From contig NZ_SMKW01000019.1 of assembly GCF_004348985.1 (NCBI RefSeq), positions 1 through 64,000 of the forward strand: DNA of 64,000 nucleotides, in the 5' to 3' direction. The DNA comes from Saccharopolyspora elongata. Lineage in GTDB: Bacteria; Actinomycetota; Actinomycetes; Mycobacteriales; Pseudonocardiaceae. This document shows positions 48,455 through 56,451 of the stretch, one piece after another (within the stretch, counting starts at the first letter, position 1; each line of letters begins with the position of its first letter). The position numbers were made by a program, and so were the translations under genes. A model generated the notes under the pieces. It made no database searches. It saw nothing but the letters and a program-made list of their open reading frames with translations, and was not told where the DNA came from.

Positions 48455-49390
48455 ATGCGATTCCCCGACGCCGAGCCGGTGGTGCGGCTCCGGTCGCTGC
48501 GGTCGGTCGGCCTGCGCACCGAGCGGTTCGCCGAGGCCGCCGAGTTCTACCACGAGATCTGGGGCCTGACCCCGGTGGAGACCGACCGGGACGCCGCGTG
48601 GCTGCGCGGAACCGGCTCGGAACACCACATCGTCGAGCTGCGGCAGGCCGAGCAGAACGGGCTGGGCAAGATCGCGTTCGCGGTCGGGACGCCCGCCGAG
48701 ATCGACGAGGCCGGCCGGCGGCTGGCCGCGTTCGGCGTCCCGATGCTCGCCGAACCCGGCCCGCTGGACCAGATCGGCGGCGGCTACGGGCTGCGGTTCG
48801 TCGATCCTGAAGGCCGGCTGATCGAGCTGTCCTGCAACGTGGAAGCCGTCGTCGCGAAGGATCCCGACGGCCTGCCCGCGGTGCCGCGCAAGGTGGCGCA
48901 CGTCGTGCTCAACACCGTCGACATCGACGCCGCCTGCGAGTTCTACACGCGCGTGCTGGGGATGCGGATCTCGGACTGGTCGGAGCACCAGATGGCGTTC
49001 CTGCGGTGCAATTCCGACCACCACGTGATCGCGTTCAACCAGGCGCAGTGGACCTCGGTCAACCACGTGGCCTACGAGATGCCGTCGATGGACCACTTCA
49101 TGCGCGGCATCGGACGGCTGAAGCACAACGGGATCACCCCGCTGTGGGGCCCGGGGCGGCACGGCCCGGGATCCAACACCTTCTCGTACTTCGCCGATCC
49201 GGCCGGACTGGTCTGCGAGTACACCTCCGACGTCGCGCAGGTCGAGGAGGACGCCTGGCTGTGCCGGGTGTGGCGGCGCACCGCCGAGCTCTCCGACCAG
49301 TGGGGCACCGCGGGCCCGCCGTCCAAGGACGCGCGTGCACACATGGCGGGCAAGCCCGACGCCGGTTACCGGGAGCTGGTGCGGGCATGA
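48455..49390 (+). CDS. Two-domain extradiol-type dioxygenase (VOC superfamily)
   Basis: A 311-residue protein with two VOC domains, the layout of type I extradiol ring-cleavage dioxygenases such as BphC. The N-terminal domain begins RLRSLRSVGLRTERFAEAAE. The C-terminal catalytic domain carries the expected iron ligands: His in KVAHVVLNTVDID, His in WTSVNHVAYEMPSMD and Glu in LVCEYTSDVAQVE. HHVIAFNQ is also typical. It should open a catechol-type ring meta to the hydroxyls. The ATG at 48455 is preceded by TTGGAGT. Its TGA overlaps the next ATG by 4 nt. Confidence 0.92.
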   Translation: MRFPDAEPVVRLRSLRSVGLRTERFAEAAEFYHEIWGLTPVETDRDAAWLRGTGSEHHIVELRQAEQNGLGKIAFAVGTPAEIDEAGRRLAAFGVPMLAEPGPLDQIGGGYGLRFVDPEGRLIELSCNVEAVVAKDPDGLPAVPRKVAHVVLNTVDIDAACEFYTRVLGMRISDWSEHQMAFLRCNSDHHVIAFNQAQWTSVNHVAYEMPSMDHFMRGIGRLKHNGITPLWGPGRHGPGSNTFSYFADPAGLVCEYTSDVAQVEEDAWLCRVWRRTAELSDQWGTAGPPSKDARAHMAGKPDAGYRELVRA

Positions 49391-50169
49391 AGGTGGCGAT
49401 CCTCGGCTGCGGCGCGATCGGCGGCGTCGTGGCGCGCGCGGTGCGGGACGGAGAGGTCCCGGGGGCCGATCTGGTCGGCGTCGTGCACGCCGAGCGCACC
49501 GACCCGCCGGGACTGCCGGTGCTGGACGTCGAAGCCGCCATCGAGCAGGCGGACCTGATCGTCGAGTGCGCGGGCCAGCGCGCGCTCGCCGAGCTCGGGC
49601 CGTCCATCGTGGCCGCCGGCACGGACCTGCTGGTGGTGTCCATCGGCGCGCTGGCAGATGACGCGCTGCTGGCGAAGCTGCGCGACACCGGACCCGGCCG
49701 GCTGCACCTGTGCAGCGGCGCGATCGGCGGCCTGGACGTGCTCGCGGCGGCCGCCCGGATGGGTGGGCTGTCGACGGTGCGGATCGTGACCACCAAGAAG
49801 GCGCCCACGCTGATCCAGAAGTGGATGGACGAGCCCGCCGCGCAGCGGCTGCGCACCGCCGTCGAGCCGGTCGAGCTGATGCGCGCACCGGCCCGCGCGG
49901 TCACCGCCGCCTTCCCGGCCTCGGCCAACGTCGCGGCGTCGGTCGCGCTGGCGGTGGGGGACTGGGACCTGGTGGAGGCCGCCGTCGTCGCCGACCCGAA
50001 GGCGCCGCTGACCAGCCACGTGATCACCGCCGAAGGCCGCGCGGGCGACTACCGCTTCGAGGTCCGCAACCACCCGTCCCCGGCGAACCCGGCCACCAGC
50101 GGCGTGGTTCCGCACGCGGTGCTGGCCGCCGTGGGCCGGCTCGCCGCGCCGACCGGAGCGTTCGCATGA
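49387..50169 (+). CDS. Aspartate-dehydrogenase-like (NadX/DUF108) oxidoreductase
   Basis: A 260-residue NAD(P) enzyme. The N-terminal Rossmann motif is VAILGCGAIGGVVARAV. The catalytic domain has LHLCSGAIGGLDVLAAAARM and the family-defining His in VRNHPSPANPATSGVVPHAV. Authentic NadX makes iminoaspartate for NAD synthesis and is linked to nadA/nadC, which are absent. Here it sits inside an aromatic-type operon between a ring-cleavage dioxygenase and a hydrolase, overlapping both by 4 nt. It may reduce or form an imine or an amino acid from a nitrogen-containing ring-cleavage product; that is inference. Confidence 0.9.
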   Translation: MKVAILGCGAIGGVVARAVRDGEVPGADLVGVVHAERTDPPGLPVLDVEAAIEQADLIVECAGQRALAELGPSIVAAGTDLLVVSIGALADDALLAKLRDTGPGRLHLCSGAIGGLDVLAAAARMGGLSTVRIVTTKKAPTLIQKWMDEPAAQRLRTAVEPVELMRAPARAVTAAFPASANVAASVALAVGDWDLVEAAVVADPKAPLTSHVITAEGRAGDYRFEVRNHPSPANPATSGVVPHAVLAAVGRLAAPTGAFA

Positions 50170-50963
50170 TCCGGACGAAGGTGTCCGATGTGGACTTCGT
50201 GGTGGCGGGCAGCGGCACGCCGCTGGTGCTGCTGCACGGCATCGGCGGCGCCGCCGATGCGTTCGACGCGCAGCTGTCCGGGCTGGCCGGAGATCATCGG
50301 GTCATCGCCTGGGACGCGCCCGGCTACGGCGGCTCGGCGGACCTGCCCGGCGATCCGGACCTGGACGCGTACGCCGATGCGGTCGTGTCGGCGCTGCGCG
50401 GGCTGGACGCCGAACCGGCGCACCTGCTCGGGGTTTCCTGGGGCGGGGTGATCGCGACGCGGGTGGCGATCAAGGCACCGGAGGTGCTGCGGTCGCTGAT
50501 CCTCGCCGACTCCTCGCGCGGCTCGGGCCGGACGGCCGACGGCCGGAAGGCGATGGCGGCGCGGGTCCGGGAGCTCACCACCAGCGGCGCCGACGCGTTC
50601 GCGGCCGCCCGCGGACCGCGCCTCGTGGCGCCCGGTGCGGACCCGGCGGTGCGGGAGCGGGTCGTGGCGCTGATGTCGCGGGTCCGGCCGCGCGGCTACC
50701 GCAACGCCGCCCGGGTGATGGCGGCGACCGACCACTCCGCGCAGCTGGCGGTGATCACCACGCCGACGCTGGTGGTCGTCGGCGGCGAGGACGCCGTGAC
50801 CGGTGTGGCCGAAAGCCGGGTGCTGGCCGAGCAGATCCCCGACGCCCGGCTGGTCGAGATCCCCGGCGCCGGGCATGCCGCCAACCAGGAGCGCCCCGCC
50901 GAGTTCAACGCGGCGGTGCGGGCGTTCCTGACCGAACTCGACACCAGGGGAGGAGTGCTGTGA
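50166..50963 (+). CDS. Alpha/beta hydrolase, meta-cleavage-product hydrolase type
   Basis: A 265-residue alpha/beta hydrolase. The oxyanion region is LVLLHGIGGAADAFDAQL, the nucleophile elbow is LLGVSWGGVIATRV (Ser in GxSxG), the acid is in VVVGGEDAVTGV, and the His is in IPGAGHAANQERPAEF. These features match the MhpC/BphD/TodF group, which cleave C-C bonds of ring-fission products. Coupled by ATGA on both sides and placed after an extradiol dioxygenase, this role is the natural one. Lactonase or esterase activity is also possible. Confidence 0.92.
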   Translation: MIRTKVSDVDFVVAGSGTPLVLLHGIGGAADAFDAQLSGLAGDHRVIAWDAPGYGGSADLPGDPDLDAYADAVVSALRGLDAEPAHLLGVSWGGVIATRVAIKAPEVLRSLILADSSRGSGRTADGRKAMAARVRELTTSGADAFAAARGPRLVAPGADPAVRERVVALMSRVRPRGYRNAARVMAATDHSAQLAVITTPTLVVVGGEDAVTGVAESRVLAEQIPDARLVEIPGAGHAANQERPAEFNAAVRAFLTELDTRGGVL

Positions 50964-51709
50964 CGCTCACCGGACGACTGGTCGTGGTCACCGGCGCCGG
51001 CCGCGGCCTGGGGCTCGCGATCGCCCACGACCTCGCCGCCGCCGGGGCGCACCTCGTGATCGCCGAGCGGAACCCCGGCTTCGCCGCCGCAGCGGCCGCC
51101 GAACTCGCCGAGCACGGCGTTCCGGTGCACCGCGTGGACACCGACGTGTCCGACCCCGACTCGGTGCAGCGGCTCGCCGACCGGGTCGCCGCGCTCGGCG
51201 GCGCCTACGGGGTGGTCAACAACGCGGCGCTGGCCGACGGCGTCGGCGGGAAGCACTTCTACGACATCGAACCCGACGAGTTCGACCGGATCATGTCGGT
51301 CAACCTGCGCGGCACCTGGCTGGTTTCGAAGGCGCTCTACCCGCAGCTGCGGGCCAAGGGAGACGGCCGGATCCTCAACATCGCCTCGGACGTCGCGTTC
51401 TACGGCCCGCCCCGGCTGATGCACTACGTGGCCTCCAAGGGCGCGATCGTGGCCATGACGCGCGCGATGGCCCGCGACGCCGGGCCCGACGGGATCACCG
51501 TGAACGCCGTCGCCCCGGGCATCACCGAATGCGAGGCCACCCAGGCCGTTCCGGCCGAACGGCACGAGCTGTACCGGATCAACCGCGCGCTCGCCCGGCC
51601 GCAGCAACCCGAGGACCTCGTGGGCGCGGTGCGGTTCCTGCTGTCCGACGCGGCCGCGTACATCACCGGCCAGACGCTGCTCGTAGACGGCGGCTTCGTC
51701 TGCCGATGA
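50960..51709 (+). CDS. SDR-family dehydrogenase
   Basis: A 249-residue classical SDR starting at GTG. The cofactor loop is TGAGRGLG (residues 11-18), NNAA replaces NNAG, and the catalytic residues are Ser143, Tyr156 and Lys160 (YVASK). The C-terminus ITGQTLLVDGGFVCR is canonical. In this operon it could dehydrogenate a cis-dihydrodiol or an alcohol made by the Rieske enzyme, giving the catechol for ring cleavage. Overlap with the hydrolase (GTGA) and an 10-bp gap to the next SDR show tight co-expression. Confidence 0.92.
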   Translation: MTLTGRLVVVTGAGRGLGLAIAHDLAAAGAHLVIAERNPGFAAAAAAELAEHGVPVHRVDTDVSDPDSVQRLADRVAALGGAYGVVNNAALADGVGGKHFYDIEPDEFDRIMSVNLRGTWLVSKALYPQLRAKGDGRILNIASDVAFYGPPRLMHYVASKGAIVAMTRAMARDAGPDGITVNAVAPGITECEATQAVPAERHELYRINRALARPQQPEDLVGAVRFLLSDAAAYITGQTLLVDGGFVCR

Positions 51710-51719
51710 GGAGGAAACG

Positions 51720-52490
51720 ATGGATCTTGGGTTGACCGGCCGGACCGTGGTGGTGACCGGCGCGAGTTCCGGCGTCGGCCTGGCCACCACCAAGATGCTG
51801 CTCGCCGAGGGAGCCAACGTCGCCGCTTGCGCACGCGACGCCGACCGGCTGAAGGCCGCGCTGGACGGGCTGCCGGTGCACATCGGTGCCTGCGACGTCC
51901 TGGACGAAGCGGCCGTGCACGAGTTCGTCGCGCGGGCGGCCGAGGTTTTCGGCGGGATCGACGGCGTGGTCAACAACGCCGGACGTTCCCTGATGGCGCG
52001 GCTGTCCGAAACCGCCGACCGGCAGTGGCGCGACGAGCTGGAGCTGAAGATCTTCAGTGTCCTGAACGTGATCCGCGCCGCGCAGCCGTGGCTGCGCGCT
52101 TCCGACGCCGCATCGGTGGTCAACATCAACGCGATCCTGGCGCGGCAGCCGGAAGCGCGCCTGGCGGCCACCTCGGCGGCGCGGGCCGCGCTGCTCAACC
52201 TCACCAAGACGCTCGCCGGTGAGCTCGCCGCCGACGGGATCCGGGTCAACTCGGTGTGCCTCGGCCTGATCGACACGGGGCAGTGGCGCCGCCGCTACGA
52301 GCAGTCCGGCTCCGCATCGGACTTCGCCGCGTGGAGCGCGGAACTGGCCGCCGACCGCGGCATCCCGCTGGGGCGGCTGGGCACCGCCGACGAGGTCGCC
52401 TTCCCGATCGCGTCACTGCTCTCCCCGCGCGCCTCCTACATCACCGGCTCCGCCGTCGACGTCGGCGGCGGCATCGCCCGCTACCTCTGA
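51720..52490 (+). CDS. SDR-fold protein with altered catalytic residues
   Basis: A 256-residue SDR-fold protein. The cofactor loop TGASSGVG and NNAGRS are intact, and the end YITGSAVDVGGGIARYL is normal. The catalytic segment, however, reads ARLAATSAARAALLNLTK: Thr151 stands where Tyr should be and Arg155 where Lys should be, and the catalytic Ser strand is VVNINAIL. A subgroup of SDRs with ATSAARA is known to me only as uncharacterised. It may bind NAD(P) without classical dehydrogenase chemistry or use another proton donor. A GAGGAGG site precedes the ATG at 51720. Confidence 0.88.
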   Translation: MDLGLTGRTVVVTGASSGVGLATTKMLLAEGANVAACARDADRLKAALDGLPVHIGACDVLDEAAVHEFVARAAEVFGGIDGVVNNAGRSLMARLSETADRQWRDELELKIFSVLNVIRAAQPWLRASDAASVVNINAILARQPEARLAATSAARAALLNLTKTLAGELAADGIRVNSVCLGLIDTGQWRRRYEQSGSASDFAAWSAELAADRGIPLGRLGTADEVAFPIASLLSPRASYITGSAVDVGGGIARYL

Positions 52491-52521
52491 TCAGACCCAC
52501 GCCTTGAAAGGTAGGACTGCC

Positions 52522-54156
52522 ATGCCCAGTACCAACGGCGGCGATCTGCTCGTCCAGGTCATGCGCGACAACGGCGTCGACACCGCCTTCGGCGTGGTCA
52601 GCGTGCACAACCTGCCCCTGGTGGAGGCGGTGAGCCGGGAACTGCGGTTCGTCCCGGTGCGCCACGAAGCGGCGGCGGTCAACGCCGCCGACGGCTACGC
52701 CCGGGCGACCGGCGGCCTCGGGGTGGCGATCACCAGCACCGGCACCGGCGCGGGCAACGCGGCCGGCGCGATGGTCGAGGCGCTGACCGCGGGCAGCCGG
52801 GTGCTGCACGTGACCGGCCAGATCGACTCGCCGTTCCTCGGGCAGGGCCGCGGCGTCATCCACGAGACCAAGGACCAGGCCGCGATGCTCGCCGCCGTGT
52901 CCAAGCATGCCGCCACGGTGACCTCGTCCGATGCGGCCGAATCCGTGCTCCGCCAAGCGGTTCGCAGTGCCTTGTCGCTCCCTTGTGGACCGTCGAGCGT
53001 GGAATGGCCGATCGACCTCCAGTACGCCGAGCAGCGATTCCGGGCAGCTCCCGCGGAGCAGGGCGAGGCTGCGCCGCCGGTCGATGCGGGGGCGGTGCGT
53101 CGCGCCGCCGAGATCATCCGGAGCGCCGAGCGGCCGATCCTGTGGGTCGGCGGCGGAGGCACCGGCGCAGGCGAGCGCGTTCGCGAGCTGGCGGAGCTGC
53201 TCGGGGCGGGAGTGCTGACCAGCAACTCCGGCCGCGGCAGCGTGCCGGAGGACCACGAGCTGGTGATCGGCAACTTCGCCGCCAACCCCGAGGCCGGGCC
53301 GCTGCTCGCCGAGGCCGACCTGCTGATCTCCATCGGAACGCACTTCCGCTCCAACGAAACCAGGCACTACGCGCTGGAACTGCCCCGCAACCACGTGCAG
53401 ATCGACGTCGACCCGGCGGCGATCGGCCGCGTCCACCCGGCCGAGGTCGGCTTGACCGGCGCCGCGGAGCAGGTGCTCCCGCAGCTGCTCACCGAGCTGA
53501 CCGGTGCGGCGGGCGCCGAGCCCGGCTGGCGCGAGGAGGTCACCGGTACCCGCGCGCGGGTGCGCGCGCACCTGCGCGCTGCGATCGGCAAGTACGCGCT
53601 GATCTGCGATGCGATGCGGCAGGCGCTGCCGGCCGAGTCGGTGATCGCGCGGGACGTGACGATCCCGTCCAGCCAGTGGGGCAACAGGCTGCTGGAGATC
53701 TACCGGCCGAACACCAACGTCTTCCCGGTCGGCGGCGGCATCGGGCAGGGCTTGGCCACCGGCATCGGCGCGGCGATCGGCGCGCCGGAGGCGCCGACCG
53801 TGGTCTTCGCCGGGGACGGCGGACTCGCGGTGCACCTCGGCGAGCTCGCCACGCTGGCCCAGGAACGGCCGTGGCTGGTGCTGGTGGTGTTCAACGACGG
53901 CGGCTACGGCGTGCTGCGCAACATGCAGGACAAGCACGCGGGCCGGCGATCCGGCGTCGACCTGTTCACGCCGAACTTCGGGGGCCTGGCCGACGCGCTG
54001 GACCTGCCGTACGCGCTGGTCAACAGGGCGGAATCGTTCGCCGAGGCGTTCGCCAAGGCGGTGGCGGAGCACCGCCCGTTCCTGCTCGAGGTCGACGTCA
54101 CCGCGCTCGAACCGACGCCGTCGCCGTTCGTTCCTCCGGTCCACGTGCCCAGCTGA
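52522..54156 (+). CDS. Thiamine-diphosphate-dependent decarboxylase/lyase
   Basis: A 544-residue ThDP enzyme of the acetolactate synthase/benzoylformate decarboxylase superfamily. The catalytic Glu is in VPVRHEAAAVNAADGYARAT. The central NAD/FAD-like domain is present. The ThDP/Mg motif is GDGGLAVHLGELATLAQE followed by VVFNDGGYG. There is no clear acetolactate-synthase FAD region, so a 2-keto acid decarboxylase or C-C lyase is more likely. In the cluster it could decarboxylate an aryl-glyoxylate or other 2-keto acid to the aldehyde oxidised by the enzyme at 43448. The ATG at 52522 is preceded by GTAGGA. Confidence 0.92.
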   Translation: MPSTNGGDLLVQVMRDNGVDTAFGVVSVHNLPLVEAVSRELRFVPVRHEAAAVNAADGYARATGGLGVAITSTGTGAGNAAGAMVEALTAGSRVLHVTGQIDSPFLGQGRGVIHETKDQAAMLAAVSKHAATVTSSDAAESVLRQAVRSALSLPCGPSSVEWPIDLQYAEQRFRAAPAEQGEAAPPVDAGAVRRAAEIIRSAERPILWVGGGGTGAGERVRELAELLGAGVLTSNSGRGSVPEDHELVIGNFAANPEAGPLLAEADLLISIGTHFRSNETRHYALELPRNHVQIDVDPAAIGRVHPAEVGLTGAAEQVLPQLLTELTGAAGAEPGWREEVTGTRARVRAHLRAAIGKYALICDAMRQALPAESVIARDVTIPSSQWGNRLLEIYRPNTNVFPVGGGIGQGLATGIGAAIGAPEAPTVVFAGDGGLAVHLGELATLAQERPWLVLVVFNDGGYGVLRNMQDKHAGRRSGVDLFTPNFGGLADALDLPYALVNRAESFAEAFAKAVAEHRPFLLEVDVTALEPTPSPFVPPVHVPS

Positions 54157-54262
54157 ACAGGATCCGAGATGCCTGCCGAACCGGCCCACCACGACCACCA
54201 CCACGCCCACGGGCCCGCCAACCGGGGCCGCCGGGTGCTGGCGCACCGCAGCACCGCTGTTC

Positions 54263-54700
54263 GTGCGGTTCCCGCGAACCCGCCCGCGCACGGCCGTGGT
54301 CGTGCTGCACGACGCCTACGGGCTGACCGAACCGATCGAGCACTGCTGCCGGGCGCTGGCCCGGAGCGGGCACGTCGCGGTCGCCCCCTACCTCTACTAC
54401 GAGACCGGCGGCAAGGAATTCCGCCCGGATAACGAGGAAACCGCGCGGGCCGCGATGTCGCTGTTGGCGGCCGACGACCTCGCCGCGGACATCGCCGGGG
54501 CCCTCGACCACCTGGCCTCCCGGCTCGGCATCCCCGCCCGCGCGACCGGCGCGCTCGGGGTGGGGGAGACCGGCCCGCTCGCGACCCGGGCCGCCGCCGA
54601 ACACGACCTGGCCGCGGCGGTCGAGTGCGATCCGCTCGACGAGTCCTCGGCCGCCGACGCCGCCCGGGCGATCCGGCTCCTCGACGCCCGGCTGCCCTGA
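54263..54700 (+). CDS. Dienelactone-hydrolase-like protein, truncated and lacking the nucleophile
   Basis: The frame encodes the N-terminal half of a dienelactone hydrolase: RTAVVVLHDAYGLTEPIEHC, GHVAVAPYLYYETGGKEF, and LAADDLAADIAGALDHLASR. Where the family has the nucleophile elbow GFCxGG, this protein has LGVGETGPLATR, with no Cys or Ser, and it ends 40 residues later. The GTG at 54263 lacks a ribosome site. A well-placed ATG with AGGA at 54169 lies in another frame, encoding a His-rich start (HHDHHHAHG), so a frameshift between 54170 and 54260 is likely. The gene is probably degenerate, or it encodes a non-catalytic relative. Confidence 0.55.
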   Translation: MRFPRTRPRTAVVVLHDAYGLTEPIEHCCRALARSGHVAVAPYLYYETGGKEFRPDNEETARAAMSLLAADDLAADIAGALDHLASRLGIPARATGALGVGETGPLATRAAAEHDLAAAVECDPLDESSAADAARAIRLLDARLP

Positions 54701-54790
54701 CCCATCGGCCCCACCGGTCGCCTCCCGACCCAGGGAGGCGCGAAACGCGAGTCCACCGCGCTCGCCGAACCTCCCGGCAACTACCGTTCC

Positions 54791-54810
54791 ATGCCACGTC
54801 CTCGTGGCAT
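54791..54810. promoter_or_regulatory. Inverted repeat upstream of the MFS importer
   Basis: ATGCCACG-TCCT-CGTGGCAT is a perfect 8-bp inverted repeat 26 bp before the start codon of the importer. It could be an operator or an RNA hairpin in the leader. Confidence 0.45.
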
Positions 54811-54835
54811 GCGTGTCCCAACGAAGGAGGGACGC

Positions 54836-56218
54836 ATGAGCATCACGACCCCCGACCACACCGTCCAGCAGGACGTCGCCGCCCGCCTGGAGCGGCTGCC
54901 GATGTCGCGCTGGCACGTCAGCGTGCGGCTGATCATCGGCGTCGTCACGTTCTTCGAGGCGTTCGACCAACTGCTCATCGCCTTCTCGCTGCCCGAGATC
55001 TCCCGCGAGTGGGGCCTGTCCACGGCAGGCGCCACCGCGACCCTGACCGTCGGCTCGATCGGCATGCTGCTCGGGGCGCTGGCCTCCGGCTGGCTCGCCG
55101 ACCGCATCGGCCGGGTCCAGGTGATCACGCTGTGCCTGGTGATCACCGCGCTCGGCAACCTGGGCATGGCGCTGAGCCCGGCGCTGCTGCCGTTCCTGGT
55201 CCTGCGGTTCATCCAGGGGCTCGCCATCGGCGGCGAGGTGCCCACCGCGGCGTCCTACATCGCCGAGCTCAGCCGGGCCAAGCGGCGAGGCCGGTTCGTG
55301 CTGATGTACGAGGTGGTCTTCCCGGCCGGGCTGACCGTCGGCGCGCTGGCGTCGGCGTGGATCGTGCCGAACTGGGGCTGGCGCACGCTGTTCCTGATCG
55401 CCGCGATCCCCGGCGTCGCCGCGTTCTTCCTCCAGCGCAGGGTGCCCGAGTCGCCGCGTTGGCTGGCCGCCCGCGGCAGGTCCGCCGAGGCGCGGGAGGT
55501 GATGGCGCGGATCGAGGAGAACGTCCGCCGCTCCACCGGCCGGGAACTGCCGCCACCGGCACCGGCTCCCGCGGTCGCCGGCGCGGAATCCGCGCGCACC
55601 GGCGCGCTGCGCGACCTGTTCACCGGTCGCTACCGGCGCCGCACCCTGGTGGTCTGGACGATCTGGTTCGTCGGCTACCTGGCCAACTACGGGCTCACCT
55701 CGTGGCTGCCGACGCTCTACAAGCAGGTGTTCGGCCTGCCGACCGACGTCTCGCTCTGGTACAGCACCCTGGCGTCGGTGGCCGGGCTGGCCGGCTGCGT
55801 GCTGGCGGCGCTGACCATCGACCAGCTCGGCCGGCGGATGGTGCTGAGCATCGGGCTCGGCGGCACCACGGTGGCGATGGGCGTGCTGGCGGTGCTCGGC
55901 GCGAGCTCCGCAGGGCAGCTAGCGGTGTTCTCCGCGTTCGCGGCGATGTTCAGCTTCGCGGCCAACATCAGCCTCTACCTCTACACACCGGAGCTCTACC
56001 CGACCCGAAGCCGGGCGCTCGGCTGCAGCCTGGGCGGCGTCCTCAACCGGCTGGGCATCATCACCGGCCCGATCCTGGTCGCCCTGGTCTACGCGGGCGG
56101 CACGGGTCTGTCGACGGTGTTCCTGATGATCGGCGGCATCACCCTCGTCGGCACGCTCGTCACCGCGGTGTTCGCCGAGGAGACCAAGGGGCGCACGCTC
56201 GAAGAGCTTTCGCCGTGA
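54836..56218 (+). CDS. MFS importer, sugar-porter/aromatic-acid (AAHS) type
   Basis: A 460-residue, 12-helix transporter. Helix 1 has GVVTFFEAFDQLLIAFSLPE, motif A is GWLADRIGRVQVITL, and the helix 4-5 region reads RFIQGLAIGGEVPTAASYIA, typical of the AAHS and MHS groups that import aromatic acids and other organic acids. The second-half motif is LTIDQLGRRMVLSIGLG and the protein ends EETKGRTLEELSP, the sugar-porter-like C-terminal signature. The ATG at 54836 follows AAGGAGGG. As the last gene of the cluster, it is the best candidate for substrate uptake. Downstream is a strong terminator. Confidence 0.92.
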   Translation: MSITTPDHTVQQDVAARLERLPMSRWHVSVRLIIGVVTFFEAFDQLLIAFSLPEISREWGLSTAGATATLTVGSIGMLLGALASGWLADRIGRVQVITLCLVITALGNLGMALSPALLPFLVLRFIQGLAIGGEVPTAASYIAELSRAKRRGRFVLMYEVVFPAGLTVGALASAWIVPNWGWRTLFLIAAIPGVAAFFLQRRVPESPRWLAARGRSAEAREVMARIEENVRRSTGRELPPPAPAPAVAGAESARTGALRDLFTGRYRRRTLVVWTIWFVGYLANYGLTSWLPTLYKQVFGLPTDVSLWYSTLASVAGLAGCVLAALTIDQLGRRMVLSIGLGGTTVAMGVLAVLGASSAGQLAVFSAFAAMFSFAANISLYLYTPELYPTRSRALGCSLGGVLNRLGIITGPILVALVYAGGTGLSTVFLMIGGITLVGTLVTAVFAEETKGRTLEELSP

Positions 56219-56271
56219 CGATGCCGCCCGGTGGTGGCAGGTCGTTTCAAGACCGGCCCGGCGGGTAGGTC

Positions 56272-56311
56272 ACGAACGGCCCTGCCGCGTTCGCGCGGCA
56301 GGGCCGTTCGT
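56272..56311. terminator. Bidirectional terminator, 18-bp stem with TTCG loop
   Basis: A perfect inverted repeat: ACGAACGGCCCTGCCGCG (56272-56289), TTCG, and the exact complement (56294-56311). It separates the catabolic cluster from the convergent hyuBA genes. Confidence 0.9.
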
Positions 56312-56451
56312 ACGGGGCGCAGTGTCCGAACAGGGTTTGGACTCCGGGATCCCCGACTTGTGTGTGACCAAATGGATACCGCCAGCACAACCGCGTCCGG
56401 ACCGTCCTTTGTGGAGCACCGTTCCGGGGGCTGCTGCGCTCTGCGTGTCGG

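Noticed and set aside
54169..54432. His-rich frame as a separate small metallochaperone
   Set aside because: After the His cluster the frame becomes Arg/Pro-rich chance sequence, while the hydrolase-like sequence is in another frame; a broken hydrolase gene explains both better.
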